Assembly: GCA_030066085.1 (NCBI GenBank)
Contig: JASJCI010000038.1
Coordinates: 1-64,000 of the forward strand
Direction: 5' to 3'
Origin: Gammaproteobacteria bacterium
Lineage (GTDB): Bacteria > Pseudomonadota > Gammaproteobacteria > GCA-001735895
DNA length: 64,000 nt
Below the pieces are notes generated by a model, which was not told the DNA's origin, ran no database searches, and saw nothing but the letters and a program-made list of their open reading frames with translations. Below, piece after piece: positions 7,199 to 16,516 of this stretch. Each line of letters begins with the position of its first letter. Within the stretch, counting starts at the first letter, position 1. Position numbers and translations under genes: made by a program.

Positions 7199-9022
7199 AT
7201 GTTTGCCTTCTTCGAAAAGCTGATCAAACCGTTCCCGCCGGAGCTGCCCGACCGGCCACCGGCAACGCTGTGGGCATTTTGCTGGCACTATACGCACGGC
7301 GTGTGGCCGTGGCTGCTGCTGATGTCGCTGCTGGTAGCGCTTATTGCGATAATCGAGGTCGCGCTGTTCGGCTTCCTCGGCAATATCATCGACTGGCTCG
7401 CCGACGCCGACCGGGCCACCTTCCTCGAACGCGAGGGCGACACGCTATTCCTGATTGGAGCGGTGGTTTTGCTCGCCCTGCCCTTACTGAGCCTGCTCGC
7501 CGCGCTGGTCATGCACCAGTCGCTTGCCGGCAACTACCCCATGCGTATCCGCTGGATGGCGCACCGCTACCTGCTGCGCCAGAGTTTTGGTTTTTACCAG
7601 GACGAGTTCGCCGGACGCGTCGCCACCAAGGTCATGCAAACCGCCCAGGGGGTGCAGGAAGCGGTGATGAAACTGGCCGATGTGCTGGTTTACGTCAGCG
7701 TTTACTTTCTCGGTGGCCTGGCGCTGGTGGCGACCTTCGATTTATGGATCATGCTGCCTTTCCTCGGGTGGCTGGCGCTGTACGTGATGCTGCTCGGCCT
7801 GCTGTTACCGAGACTGCATCGCGTCGCCGAGGAACAGGCAGACGCGCGCTCGGACATGACCGGCCGGGTCGTCGACAGTTACACCAATATCATCACGATC
7901 AAACTGTTTGCGCACGCACGCCAGGAAGAAGAGTACGCGCACGACAGCATGCGCGAATTCCTCGACCAGACCCACCGCCTGATGCGGCTCGAGACCTGGC
8001 TGGAAACATCGATAGACCTGCTCAACGCGTTGCTGCTGTTTGCCGTCGGTTTCGTTTCGATCTGGTCGTGGCTGTACGGCAATGCTACCGTCGGCGGCAT
8101 CGCCGTGGCCGTTGGCCTGGTGCTGCGCATGCACGGCATGTCGCACTGGATCATGTGGGAACTGTCCGAGCTGTTCGAGAATCTCGGCATGGCGCACGAC
8201 GGCATGAAGACGATCTCGAAGGTGCAAATGGTGACCGACGTGCCAGAGGCCCCCGAACTCGTCGTCAAGCGCGGTGCGATCGAATTCGATCACGTTCATT
8301 TTCACTACGGCATGCGCAGCGGCGTAATCGACGATTTGTCGCTCCAGATCGCACCGGGCGAAAAAGTCGGTATCGTCGGCCGCTCCGGTGCCGGCAAGAC
8401 CACGCTGATGAATGTACTACTGCGCCTGTTCGACCTCGAAGACGGACGGATCCTGATCGACGACCAGGATATCTCCCGCATCGACCAGGAAAGCCTGCGC
8501 GCCCGGATCGGCGTGGTCACGCAGGACACTTCGTTACTGCATCGAAGCGTACGCGAGAACATTGCCTACGGGCGCCAGGACGCGAGCGACGCCGAAATCG
8601 TGCGCGCTGCCAAACGTGCCAATGCGCACGATTTCATCCTCGGCCTCGCTGATCTCGACGGCAACAGCGGTTACGACGCGCAGGTCGGCGAGCGCGGCGC
8701 CAAGCTGTCCGGCGGCCAGCGCCAGCGGATTGCGATCGCGCGGGTATTCCTCAAGGATGCGCCGATCCTGGTGCTCGACGAGGCGACCTCGGCACTCGAT
8801 TCCGAGGTCGAGGCCGCTATCCAGGACAACCTGATGGAGCTGATGCAGGGCAAGACGGTCATCGCGATCGCGCACCGCCTGTCGACCATCTCGGCGCTCG
8901 ACCGGCTGGTGGTCATCGACCGCGGCCGCATCGTCGAGCAGGGCAGCCACGACGAGCTGGTGCGCGGCAACGGCCTGTACGCGGAGCTGTGGCAGCGTCA
9001 ATCCGGCGGGTTTATCGCCTGA
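7199..9022 (+). CDS. ABC exporter, fused membrane and ATPase domains
   Basis: A half-transporter of 607 aa. Residues ~1-330 hold the six-helix type I exporter domain. The nucleotide-binding domain follows, with Walker A GRSGAGKT (~394-401), signature LSGGQRQR, Walker B ILVLDEATSALD and H-loop IAHRLS. It should work as a homodimer in the inner membrane exporting a lipid, drug or peptide; the size and domain order match MsbA/MdlB-like exporters. No linked substrate gene is evident. It is monocistronic and convergent with the histidine kinase gene, 33 bp away. Confidence 0.93.
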   Translation: MFAFFEKLIKPFPPELPDRPPATLWAFCWHYTHGVWPWLLLMSLLVALIAIIEVALFGFLGNIIDWLADADRATFLEREGDTLFLIGAVVLLALPLLSLLAALVMHQSLAGNYPMRIRWMAHRYLLRQSFGFYQDEFAGRVATKVMQTAQGVQEAVMKLADVLVYVSVYFLGGLALVATFDLWIMLPFLGWLALYVMLLGLLLPRLHRVAEEQADARSDMTGRVVDSYTNIITIKLFAHARQEEEYAHDSMREFLDQTHRLMRLETWLETSIDLLNALLLFAVGFVSIWSWLYGNATVGGIAVAVGLVLRMHGMSHWIMWELSELFENLGMAHDGMKTISKVQMVTDVPEAPELVVKRGAIEFDHVHFHYGMRSGVIDDLSLQIAPGEKVGIVGRSGAGKTTLMNVLLRLFDLEDGRILIDDQDISRIDQESLRARIGVVTQDTSLLHRSVRENIAYGRQDASDAEIVRAAKRANAHDFILGLADLDGNSGYDAQVGERGAKLSGGQRQRIAIARVFLKDAPILVLDEATSALDSEVEAAIQDNLMELMQGKTVIAIAHRLSTISALDRLVVIDRGRIVEQGSHDELVRGNGLYAELWQRQSGGFIA

Positions 9023-9055
9023 GCGCTGGGGGGTCGCCGTCCCGCGCGCTACCGA

Positions 9056-10477
9056 TCAGGAGGCCTGGCGCAGTTTCTCCTCCGCCGGCAGGCGAAAACG
9101 GAAACGGGCGCCCTGCCCTTCGCCGTCCGACTCGACCCATACGCGGCCCTCGTGGACCTCGATGATGCGCTTGACCAGCGCGAGACCGATACCGGTGCCG
9201 TCGTAGGCGGTATCGAGTCGATTGAACAGGCCGAAGACCTGTTCCTGGAACTCGGGAGCAATACCGATACCGTTGTCGGTGATATCGCAGGTTACCTGGC
9301 CAGCGGCTTCGCTTGCGCTCACGCTGACCTCGGGACGCCCTGCCTCGCGACTGAACTTGATCGCGTTATCCAGCAGGTTTTGCGCTACCTCGCCCAGGCG
9401 CTGGCGATCACCCCAAACCCAGGGCATATCCGGCTGCAGGGTCAGTGTTACCCCGCTGTCCTGGATTTGCTTGGCGAGCAACCGGCGCGCCTGGTCGAAC
9501 AGTTCGTTCAACGCGACGGGTTCCATGTCGCTGATTACCCGTCCCACGCGCGAAAGTTCGAGCAGGTCCTCGAGCAACTGCGCCATGGTGTCGGTAGCCG
9601 AGGCGATAAACTCGAAATCGCGCTCGATACGCTCGTGCATACCCTCGTCGAGGTCCTTGCGCACCATGCCAAGGTAACCCTTGATCGTGACCAGCGGCGC
9701 TTTCAGGTCGTGTGACACCGTGTAGGAAAAACGCTCCAGCTCGGCATTTTTCTCCGACAGCTGCTCGATCAGCTCGCGCGCTTCCCGGGAGCGTGCCTGC
9801 AGGTTGTCCGCCATGCGGTCGAAGGTGTGCCCGAGATCGCCGATTTCATCCCGGCCGCCGACCCGGGCCCGGGCATCCGTTTCGCCCTGGGCGAAGCGCT
9901 GCGCCGCGTCGGTTACGCCCGCGAGGCGCCGCGTCAGCAGGAATCCCGCCGCCAGACCGACCAGCGCAATCAGCGCCATACCGGTTACCGCAATTGCGCT
10001 GCCGAGATTCCTCGCATCGGTCGTCGATTCCACCAGCGCCGCGTTCGAAATCTCGATCGCGAGCACGCCCAGTCGCTGCCGCTGGTTGCGAATTTCCTGC
10101 GTGCGCCATACCCGACGCGCCGAGGTTTCGGTATCGATCGTTTCGGTAGCTGAAAATGCGGTCGGAAACTTGCCGATGGACCCGGGCCGGGTGCCAGCGA
10201 CAATGATGCCGCGCGCATCGACCAGCATTACCTGCGCGATGCGCGAATCCTCGAGCAAATCGTTGAAATAAGGCTGCAGCTGGTCGTACTGACCGGTCTG
10301 CAGCGCAATGTGACTGATTCCGCCCATTACCGACAAAATGGCGCGCTCGCTGCTTTCAAACTGTTCGCGGGTCGAGGTTTCGGAATGATCGAGCGTAGCC
10401 CACAACACGGCTGTCATCATGATCGCCTCGAGCACGAAAATGATCAGGGCGATACGGTATTTGAGCGAGAAACGCAT
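9056..10477 (-). CDS. Membrane sensor histidine kinase
   Basis: A protein of 473 aa. TM1 is about residues 8-27, a periplasmic domain spans ~28-160, TM2 ~161-182, then HAMP (~183-236) and HisKA with the phospho-accepting H256 in YTVSHDLKAPL. HATPase_c follows with N box NLLDNAIKFS, G1 DNGIGIAP and G2 GTGIGLALVKRI. It autophosphorylates on sensing an envelope signal. No response regulator lies next to it. The gene starts 41 nt after the stop of a periplasmic binding protein gene in the same orientation, which suggests ligand sensing through that protein (inference). Confidence 0.93.
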   Translation of the reverse strand: MRFSLKYRIALIIFVLEAIMMTAVLWATLDHSETSTREQFESSERAILSVMGGISHIALQTGQYDQLQPYFNDLLEDSRIAQVMLVDARGIIVAGTRPGSIGKFPTAFSATETIDTETSARRVWRTQEIRNQRQRLGVLAIEISNAALVESTTDARNLGSAIAVTGMALIALVGLAAGFLLTRRLAGVTDAAQRFAQGETDARARVGGRDEIGDLGHTFDRMADNLQARSREARELIEQLSEKNAELERFSYTVSHDLKAPLVTIKGYLGMVRKDLDEGMHERIERDFEFIASATDTMAQLLEDLLELSRVGRVISDMEPVALNELFDQARRLLAKQIQDSGVTLTLQPDMPWVWGDRQRLGEVAQNLLDNAIKFSREAGRPEVSVSASEAAGQVTCDITDNGIGIAPEFQEQVFGLFNRLDTAYDGTGIGLALVKRIIEVHEGRVWVESDGEGQGARFRFRLPAEEKLRQAS

Positions 10478-10518
10478 AACCGGGGCAGTCGCGGGGGCGA
10501 GAGCGGGCTCTCGAACTC

Positions 10519-11259
10519 CTACTCGGCGACGAAGCTCGAGAACGGCGTCCCGATCTGGCGCTCGTAGATCTCGTCCACGGCCCCGTTTTCGAGCAGCTGG
10601 CCGATAACGCGATCGAATTCTCGCTGCGTCTCGCCGCGTTCGCGATTGAACGACAGGTACAGGCGATCGTAGGAAAACGGCGGCAGAATCGGGTGCACTT
10701 CCAGCGCGTTATCGCGCGAGTAAACGAAAGTACTGGCGAGGTCGGCAATAATGGCATCGAACTTACCGACCGCGAGGTCACGTACATTGCTCGGATCGTC
10801 TTTGCCGCGAATCACCTGCATATCCAGATCCTCGATCTGTGCCATCAGTCGATCGTTGTAGTTGTAGCCGGTCACGAGCCCTACCCGGCCGCCCCGTAAC
10901 TGGTCGTAACGACTGATATCGCGGCTGTTCGATACCCAGAAGGTATCGCTGTATAAACTGAAGCTCGCCGGACCCTGCAGGTATGCATCGCGCTTCGCTG
11001 CGTCGAGTAATGCATCGAATTCGCCCTGTTTTACCTTTTCCAGGCACTCCTCCCACTCGCGTTCTACGAAGCGCACCACTCGGTTCAGCTGGCTGGCGGC
11101 CCGTTCGACTACTTCGACCGAAATCCCGGTGGCACCGGCATCGGTCATGCGCGTGTAAGGCGGCCAGTTGTTGAAGCAGACCGTGAGGTTATCGTCGGTC
11201 GCGGCGTAGGCCCTGGGCAGAGACGCCAGGATAATCAGCAGCAGGATGATTCGAGACAT
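10519..11259 (-). CDS. Periplasmic solute-binding protein, PBPb (family 3) type
   Basis: A protein of 246 aa from ATG 11259, chosen because it opens a clear signal peptide (MSRIILLLIILASLPRAYA); the open frame upstream is repeat-like sequence. The body starts LTVCFNNWPPYTRM, has the GISVEVVERAASQL region and the FDALLDA, IADLAS and VYSRD segments of amino-acid-type binding proteins. No permease genes follow; instead a histidine kinase does. It may act as the ligand-sensing partner of that kinase rather than in transport (inference). Confidence 0.85.
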   Translation of the reverse strand: MSRIILLLIILASLPRAYAATDDNLTVCFNNWPPYTRMTDAGATGISVEVVERAASQLNRVVRFVEREWEECLEKVKQGEFDALLDAAKRDAYLQGPASFSLYSDTFWVSNSRDISRYDQLRGGRVGLVTGYNYNDRLMAQIEDLDMQVIRGKDDPSNVRDLAVGKFDAIIADLASTFVYSRDNALEVHPILPPFSYDRLYLSFNRERGETQREFDRVIGQLLENGAVDEIYERQIGTPFSSFVAE

Positions 11260-11329
11260 ATCGGAACAGAGACCGGAATTGGAGCGATGGAGCGGGATTC
11301 CCCAGACCTTGAATAGCTTAGCAGATTTT

Positions 11330-11490
11330 TCTGACCCCATTTCGTGTGTTCGGTTCCCTCGCACCGCACGGGCGCCATTGTAACCCGGGCGGATACGTTG
11401 CTCGATGCGGCCTGCCAAACCAGTGTTGCGTTCCATTTCACGAATAGCACCACCGCCCGGCGAAGGCAAAGGACTGAAAATGGGGTCAGA
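11330..11490. repeat. Inverted pair of GGGGTCAGA arms (13 bp) flanking ~135 bp
   Basis: TCTGACCCCATTT at 11330-11342 and AAATGGGGTCAGA at 11478-11490 are exact inverted copies, in the 324-bp non-coding stretch 11260-11583. The core GGGGTCAGA also occurs in the palindrome at 1056-1111. The enclosed DNA has no convincing gene. This may be a small non-autonomous element or the relic of a RAYT-type insertion (inference). The left arm lies ~70 bp before the solute-binding-protein start and so is in its promoter region. Confidence 0.65.
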
Positions 11491-11583
11491 TACAATGCCT
11501 GCACCCGTGGTGCCGACCGGCTGGGGCCAGTCGTTCATCCTCGCTGCGTCGTGGCGGCGAAGCCACCAATCAGCAACACCGGA

Positions 11584-12906
11584 TCAGGCGGCGCGCGCGC
11601 GGCGAACCTCGAGCCAGTCGCGCAGGCGCCACCAGTTGCCGACGATCGGCACGAACCAGGGATTGCCCGTGTACAGCGGGCGGCCCTGGTAGTCGAGCCC
11701 CTCGAAAGCACTGGTCCGAGGTGCACTGCCGAGAATCTTGCGGCCGACCTGCCGTCCCAGCCAGCTCATCATGACGATACCGCAGCCGCCGTTGCAGCCG
11801 ATCGCGTAATGCACGCCGTCGTGCATGCCGATCTTGGGCATGAAGTCGAAGGTGAACGCCATCAATCCCGACCACGCGTTGGTGACCCGGATATCGGCGA
11901 GCTGGGGAAACATTTCGCACAGCTGCCCGTGCAGGATGCGCGCACTCTCGGCGGGACCCAGCGGCGAAAAGCGCGCGCGCCCGCCGAACAGGATATGCTC
12001 GCCACCCGGTGCCGGCCGCGCGTAACAGACCACGCGCCGGGTATCGATTACCGGGCAACCCCTTGGCAGCACGGCACGCACACGCTCGGCTCCCAGGTGT
12101 TCGCTGGCAGAGATCGTGCTCGAAATCGGCATCAGGCGACGCTGGTGCCAGGGAGAAAGCGTATCGGTGTAGCCGTTGGTCGCGATTACCACCTCGCGTG
12201 CGCGCCATTCGCCGTGATCCGCCGCAACCCGCCTGAACTCGCCGTCCTCGGCGATGCCGAGCACGCGGTTGTTACCGACCAGGGTGACACCCGCGGCGCG
12301 ACAGAGATCGACCAGCCCGCGGTGATAGAGTGACGGGTGGATACTGCCGGCATCCTCGGTAAACATGCCGCCGTACCAGTAATCGCTGTCGACATAGTCG
12401 CGCTGATCCCCGCGCGGCACCATGTGGAAACGACTGCCGCCCGAACGGTTGTACTCGCGCGCTTTCGCCGCCAGCTTGTCGTAGGCGGCCGGCGTATGCG
12501 CGCCGACGAAGCGGCCGCCGTCCTCCAGGTGACACTCGATCGACTGTTCCCGCACCAGGTTCTTGAGATAAGCGTAGGCCTCGTCGGCTTCGTCGAAGAT
12601 GCGCGCGGCGTGATCGCGACCGACCAGCGCCTCGAGGTCGATCTGCTTGCTGACCCCGGCGCGCCCGGACAGCAGGCCGGCGGCGCGGGTACTCGCGCCC
12701 TCGCCGATACGCTGCGCATCCAGCACCGCGACCGACAAACCGCCGCGTGCGAGTTCATGCGCCGATGACAGGCCGGCGTAACCGCTGCCGACGACCAGCA
12801 CGTCGTAATCGCCGCCGCCTGGCCCGTCGCTTGTCTCGTACGGCGCCGCGTGCTGCCACCACCAGGGCGTTGCGCTGAATTCCGCAGCGAGAATATCGTT
12901 GCTCAT
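11584..12906 (-). CDS. DadA/PuuB-like FAD-dependent amine oxidoreductase
   Basis: About 440 aa. Starting at ATG 12906 or the in-frame TTG at 12915 gives nearly the same protein. FAD-binding VVGSGYAGLSSAHELA starts at residue ~36, after the WWWQHAAPYE N-terminus that is frequent in gamma-glutamylputrescine oxidase-like enzymes. C-terminal CNGGCGIVMMSWLG closes the FAD site. It oxidises a secondary or primary amine or a D-amino acid, with oxygen or quinone as acceptor. It lies downstream of the peroxiredoxin gene on the same strand (70-bp gap), which could remove peroxide formed by the oxidase (inference). Confidence 0.87.
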   Translation of the reverse strand: MSNDILAAEFSATPWWWQHAAPYETSDGPGGGDYDVLVVGSGYAGLSSAHELARGGLSVAVLDAQRIGEGASTRAAGLLSGRAGVSKQIDLEALVGRDHAARIFDEADEAYAYLKNLVREQSIECHLEDGGRFVGAHTPAAYDKLAAKAREYNRSGGSRFHMVPRGDQRDYVDSDYWYGGMFTEDAGSIHPSLYHRGLVDLCRAAGVTLVGNNRVLGIAEDGEFRRVAADHGEWRAREVVIATNGYTDTLSPWHQRRLMPISSTISASEHLGAERVRAVLPRGCPVIDTRRVVCYARPAPGGEHILFGGRARFSPLGPAESARILHGQLCEMFPQLADIRVTNAWSGLMAFTFDFMPKIGMHDGVHYAIGCNGGCGIVMMSWLGRQVGRKILGSAPRTSAFEGLDYQGRPLYTGNPWFVPIVGNWWRLRDWLEVRRARAA

Positions 12907-12988
12907 CGCCTTCAACCGGCCGCGTTCGAAACGTGGATCTTACATCAGTTCGGTAGCCGGCAGGCGCTGGCCTGCCAGCCGGCGCCGA

Positions 12989-13519
12989 TCAGCTGAGCTC
13001 GCCGCGCGCGGGATAATCCTTTTCCAGCGCGAACTTCAATGCGCCGAGGATTTCGCGGAAATGCGGCCGCGCGAACGGCATCGTGCTGACCTGGGCCCAG
13101 TAGAGCGTCTGCTCCGGACGCACGATGAACAGCCCGGGCTCGTTGAATTCGGCCGGTTCCTCGATCCCGATCGAGGTCAGCCCGCGGCCGGCGGAGCGAT
13201 GCAGGCCCCAGGCGCGCACCTGTTCGTCGGCCAGCCCGTAGGCGACGGGCAGGTCACCCAGTCCCCAGTCGGCTACCGCCTGCTCGGCGCGTTCGCGCGT
13301 GTCCTGGCTGAGCGCGATGACGCCGGTGCCGATCCCGGCGAAATCCGCCTGCAGCTTTGCCAGCTCGCCGATGTACTTGGAGCAGATCGGGCAGTGCAGC
13401 CCGCGGTAAAACACCAGGATGGTGAAGTTCTCGTTGTCCTGCGCGGCCAGCGACCAGGGACCGCCGAGGGTGTCGGCGTCGAGCGCGGGCACCGCTGCGC
13501 GGGGTTTCAGTACGATCAT
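12989..13519 (-). CDS. AhpC/TSA-family peroxiredoxin-like protein
   Basis: A protein of 176 aa starting at ATG 13519, with AGGAG 5 nt upstream. The thioredoxin-fold motif FYRGLHCPICSKY contains a C-x2-C pair at the place of the peroxidatic Cys of atypical peroxiredoxins. The rest (QADFAGIGTGVIALSQDTRERA) matches the AhpC/TSA superfamily. It probably reduces peroxide or an organic hydroperoxide in the cytoplasm. It is upstream of the FAD oxidase gene on the same strand and divergent from the flavin-reductase-like gene, sharing a 91-bp promoter region. Confidence 0.85.
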   Translation of the reverse strand: MIVLKPRAAVPALDADTLGGPWSLAAQDNENFTILVFYRGLHCPICSKYIGELAKLQADFAGIGTGVIALSQDTRERAEQAVADWGLGDLPVAYGLADEQVRAWGLHRSAGRGLTSIGIEEPAEFNEPGLFIVRPEQTLYWAQVSTMPFARPHFREILGALKFALEKDYPARGELS

Positions 13520-13610
13520 GGGTGACTCCTGTGGATTGTTGATTCGCGTCAATACGACATGCGGATGCCAGTGTTAGTTTTTTCGCAATGAAAAACAATG
13601 GGGCTGACGC

Positions 13611-14219
13611 ATGAATATCCGAAATCCAGCCGACCTGGTGGAACTGGATTGTGCGCAATCGATCTGGGAAAACTGCTTCACCGTGTTCCCGCTGGTGGTG
13701 GTCGGTACCCGCGAGGCCGACGGCAGCGACGACCTGGCGCCGAAACACATGGCGATGCCGCTGAGCTGGAAGAATCACTACGGCTTCGTCTGCACTCCGA
13801 GCCATCATACCTACAGCAACGTCCGTCGTGACGGCGTATTCGCGGTTACCTACATGCGACCGTCACAGACCGTGCTTGCGAGCCTGGCAGCAACACCGCG
13901 CTGCGACGACGGCTCCAAGCCGATAACGCAGGCGCTGCCGACCATCGCCGCGGAAAAGATCGACGCGCCACTGGTAGCCGACGGTTACCTGTTCCTCGAA
14001 TGCGAACTGGTCGATATCCGCGACGATCTCGACGACAACTCGCTGATCATCGGCCGCATCGTCGCCGCGCGCGTGGCGGCCGACGCGCTGCGCGACCACG
14101 AGCGCGACGACGAAGACCTGGTTTACAACACGCCGCTGCTGGCCTACCTCTATCCCGGCCGCTTCGCCGAGATTCGCGCCAGCACCCAGCTGCCCTTCCC
14201 CGCCGGTTTCAAGCGTTAA
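13611..14219 (+). CDS. Flavin reductase-like, FMN-binding split-barrel protein
   Basis: A protein of 202 aa. N-terminal FPLVVVGTREADGSDDLAPKHMAMPLSW is the split-barrel flavin reductase pattern, where the loop after 'GTR' contacts FMN. The sequence GVFAVTYMRPSQ continues the fold. It likely binds FMN and acts as an NAD(P)H:flavin or small-molecule oxidoreductase. It is the first gene of a rightward run (gap of 4 nt to the M20 gene) that continues through the DUF1611 and DadA-like genes, so it probably serves that catabolic cluster. Confidence 0.8.
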   Translation: MNIRNPADLVELDCAQSIWENCFTVFPLVVVGTREADGSDDLAPKHMAMPLSWKNHYGFVCTPSHHTYSNVRRDGVFAVTYMRPSQTVLASLAATPRCDDGSKPITQALPTIAAEKIDAPLVADGYLFLECELVDIRDDLDDNSLIIGRIVAARVAADALRDHERDDEDLVYNTPLLAYLYPGRFAEIRASTQLPFPAGFKR

Positions 14220-14223
14220 GACA

Positions 14224-15384
14224 ATGCAAGACGGTCAACAACTACTCGACCTGCTGCAGGACGCGAGCGGCTCCATGGCCGGCCTGCTCGGCGACCTGGT
14301 GCTGATGGAAACGCCGTCGACCGACGCCGCCAGCCAGCAACCGATCCTCGCGCGCCTGCAGGCGGAATTCGAAGCCATCGATTACCGCGTCATCCGCGTG
14401 CCGGGGCGCAACAGCGGCGGCCAGCTGTACGCCGCGCCGGGCGATCGCGCGCGGGGTCAGCCGGCGCAGGTGATGATCGGTCACTGCGATACCGTGTGGC
14501 CGATCGGCACCCTGCGCGAGATGCCGCTGGAGTGCGAAAAGAACATCCTGCGCGGCCCCGGCGTCTACGACATGAAGGCCGGCCTGGTCGAAATGCTGTT
14601 CGCGCTGCGCGCGATTCGCGAACTGGGCTGGCGCCCGAGTGTCGCGCCGCTGTGCTTCATCAACTCCGACGAGGAAATCGGCAGCCGTGAATCGACCCGC
14701 TACGTGCGCGCGCTGGCGCGCTGTGTCGACCGCTGCATGGTGCTCGAGCCGTCGCTCGGCCGCGACGGCAAGATCAAGACCGCGCGCAAGGGTGTCGGGC
14801 GCTTCGAAGTCATCGTGCGCGGCAAGGCGGCCCATGCCGGGCTCGATCCCGGCGCCGGCGCCAGCGCGATTCTCGAACTGTCGCACGTGATCCAGAAACT
14901 GTTCGAACTGAACGATCCGGAACAGGGCACCTCGGTCAACGTCGGCGTCATCGACGGCGGCATCCGGCCCAACATGGTGGCCCCCGAAAGTCGCGCGATC
15001 ATCGACGTGCGCGTGCCGACCCATGCCGACGCCGCGAGGGTCGAGCAGGCGATTCACGGCCTCGAATCGGTTACCCCGGGGGTAACCCTCGAGATCGTGG
15101 GCGCGATCGGTCGGCCGCCGATGGAACGGACCGAGCAAAACCAGCGCCTGTGGCACATCGCGCGCGACCTGGCCATCGATCACCTCGAACTCGAGCTCGA
15201 ACAGGGTATGGCCGGCGGCGGCTCCGACGGCAATACAACCAGTCTTTACACGGCGACGCTGGACGGCATGGGCGCGGTCGGCGACGGCGCGCACGCGCGC
15301 CACGAATTCGTCGATCTCGATCACTTACCGGAGCGTTGTGCGCTGCTCGCGATGCTGCTGATGGCACCACCCATGAAAAGCTGA
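14224..15384 (+). CDS. M20 family metallopeptidase (CPG2/ArgE-like)
   Basis: A protein of 386 aa. The di-zinc site is visible in order: IGHCDTVWP (His, Asp), GPGVYDMKAG (bridging Asp), SDEEIGS (catalytic Glu and Glu ligand) and VLEPSLG. The dimerisation lid domain sits around residues 190-300 (KAAHAGLDPGAGASAI). Close families are glutamate carboxypeptidase and N-acyl amino acid deacylases. In this setting it may deacylate an N-acyl amino acid or release one from a peptide. It is 4 nt after the flavin-reductase-like gene and 15 nt before the DUF1611 gene. Confidence 0.88.
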   Translation: MQDGQQLLDLLQDASGSMAGLLGDLVLMETPSTDAASQQPILARLQAEFEAIDYRVIRVPGRNSGGQLYAAPGDRARGQPAQVMIGHCDTVWPIGTLREMPLECEKNILRGPGVYDMKAGLVEMLFALRAIRELGWRPSVAPLCFINSDEEIGSRESTRYVRALARCVDRCMVLEPSLGRDGKIKTARKGVGRFEVIVRGKAAHAGLDPGAGASAILELSHVIQKLFELNDPEQGTSVNVGVIDGGIRPNMVAPESRAIIDVRVPTHADAARVEQAIHGLESVTPGVTLEIVGAIGRPPMERTEQNQRLWHIARDLAIDHLELELEQGMAGGGSDGNTTSLYTATLDGMGAVGDGAHARHEFVDLDHLPERCALLAMLLMAPPMKS

Positions 15385-15399
15385 CTCCTGGAGGCTACC

Positions 15400-16413
15400 A
15401 TGACCCGCCCTTTTCTTTCCTCCGTCACCCGCATTTCCGACCTGACCCACGACAATTTCGAAACCCGGGCCATCGAGCGCGCCGACTGGCAGCTCGGCGA
15501 CTACGTGGTCGGCCGCGTGCTCGACCCGCGCGGCCACCTGTCGCTGCTGGAACTGCCCGGCGGCCGCATGATCGAGGTCATGCAGGACGACCTGGTCGTC
15601 GGTACATGGGGCAGGCGCTCGGCCACGCTGGAGGCGGTCGGCGACTGGGAAGACATCGGTGACGACGGCGCTTTCAACGCCATGACCGCGGCCGGACTGT
15701 TCGGCAAGGTGACCTCGCGCTCGTCCTTCATCGGTTCGCCGATGCCGCTGCAGTACGTCGGCCACGTAACCCGCGACGGCGAAAAACTGACCATGCAGGG
15801 CTGTTTACGCGAAGTCCCGCGGGTGGAGTTCGACGTGCCCGTGATCCTGATCGTGGGCACGTCGATGTCGGCGGGCAAAACCATGTCCGGCCGGGTGATC
15901 GTCAACATGCTCTCGCGCATGGGCCTCAAGGTCGTCGGCGCCAAGCTGACCGGCGCGGCGCGCTACCGCGACATGCTGAGTTTCGCCGATGCCGGCGCCA
16001 GCGCGATATTCGATTTCGTCGATGCCGGGCTGCCGTCATCGTCGGTCGACGAAGCCGTCTACCGCGAGGCGCTGCCGCGCCTGCTGTCGCTGATCGCGGC
16101 CGAACGCCCGGACGTCGTCGTCGCCGAGGCCGGCGCGTCGCCGCTAGAGCCCTACAACGGCGACGTCGCCAAGGAAATGATTCGCGACCATGTGCGTTTC
16201 AAGCTGCTGTGCGCGCAGGATCCCTACGCCGTGGTCGGCGTGCAGCATGCGTTTCAACGCGCGCCCGACCTGGTCGCCGGCGGCGCCGCCAATACCACCG
16301 CGGCGATCGAACTGGTGCACAAGCTTTCCGGACTGCCGGCGCTGAACCTGATGGAACCGGCCAGCCGCGAGCAGCTCGGCTCGATGCTGCGCGAGGCGCT
16401 GGAGCTCGACTAG
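15400..16413 (+). CDS. DUF1611 P-loop protein, DgcN (D-Glu N-acetyltransferase)-like
   Basis: A protein of 337 aa with the two-domain DUF1611 layout. An N-terminal alpha/beta domain is followed by a P-loop domain with GTSMSAGKT at 153-161 and VVVAEAGASPLEPYNG later. Members described as DgcN N-acetylate D-glutamate using acetyl-CoA, in a pathway completed by an oxidoreductase. The next gene is a DadA-like FAD enzyme and the previous one an M20 hydrolase, so an N-acyl (D-)amino acid pathway is plausible; the actual substrate is inference. A good RBS (GGAGG at ~15389) precedes the start. Confidence 0.72.
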   Translation: MTRPFLSSVTRISDLTHDNFETRAIERADWQLGDYVVGRVLDPRGHLSLLELPGGRMIEVMQDDLVVGTWGRRSATLEAVGDWEDIGDDGAFNAMTAAGLFGKVTSRSSFIGSPMPLQYVGHVTRDGEKLTMQGCLREVPRVEFDVPVILIVGTSMSAGKTMSGRVIVNMLSRMGLKVVGAKLTGAARYRDMLSFADAGASAIFDFVDAGLPSSSVDEAVYREALPRLLSLIAAERPDVVVAEAGASPLEPYNGDVAKEMIRDHVRFKLLCAQDPYAVVGVQHAFQRAPDLVAGGAANTTAAIELVHKLSGLPALNLMEPASREQLGSMLREALELD

Positions 16414-16423
16414 CCTTAACTGG

Positions 16424-16451
16424 CCCCGGCGTCGCCCGAAGAACGCCGGGG
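16424..16451 (+). terminator. GC hairpin after DUF1611 gene
   Basis: CCCCGGCG (16424-16431) pairs perfectly with CGCCGGGG (16444-16451) across a 12-nt loop, 11 nt after the stop codon. There is only a weak T-run (ACTTT), so it may be an attenuator or mRNA-protecting hairpin rather than a full terminator. Confidence 0.45.
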
Positions 16452-16475
16452 ACGACTTTCACGCCGGCTCCAAAT

Positions 16476-16490
16476 CGCTATACACTAGCG
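16476..16490 (+). promoter_or_regulatory. Palindromic promoter-like site before DadA-like gene
   Basis: CGCTA-TACAC-TAGCG is a perfect 5-bp inverted repeat that contains TATACA, a plausible -10 box, 27 bp before the TTG start at 16517. No good -35 is visible. It suggests that the DadA-like/SDR genes can be transcribed separately from the genes upstream. Confidence 0.35.
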
Positions 16491-16516
16491 ACTTTTAGCT
16501 CGCCCCGGAAACCCGC

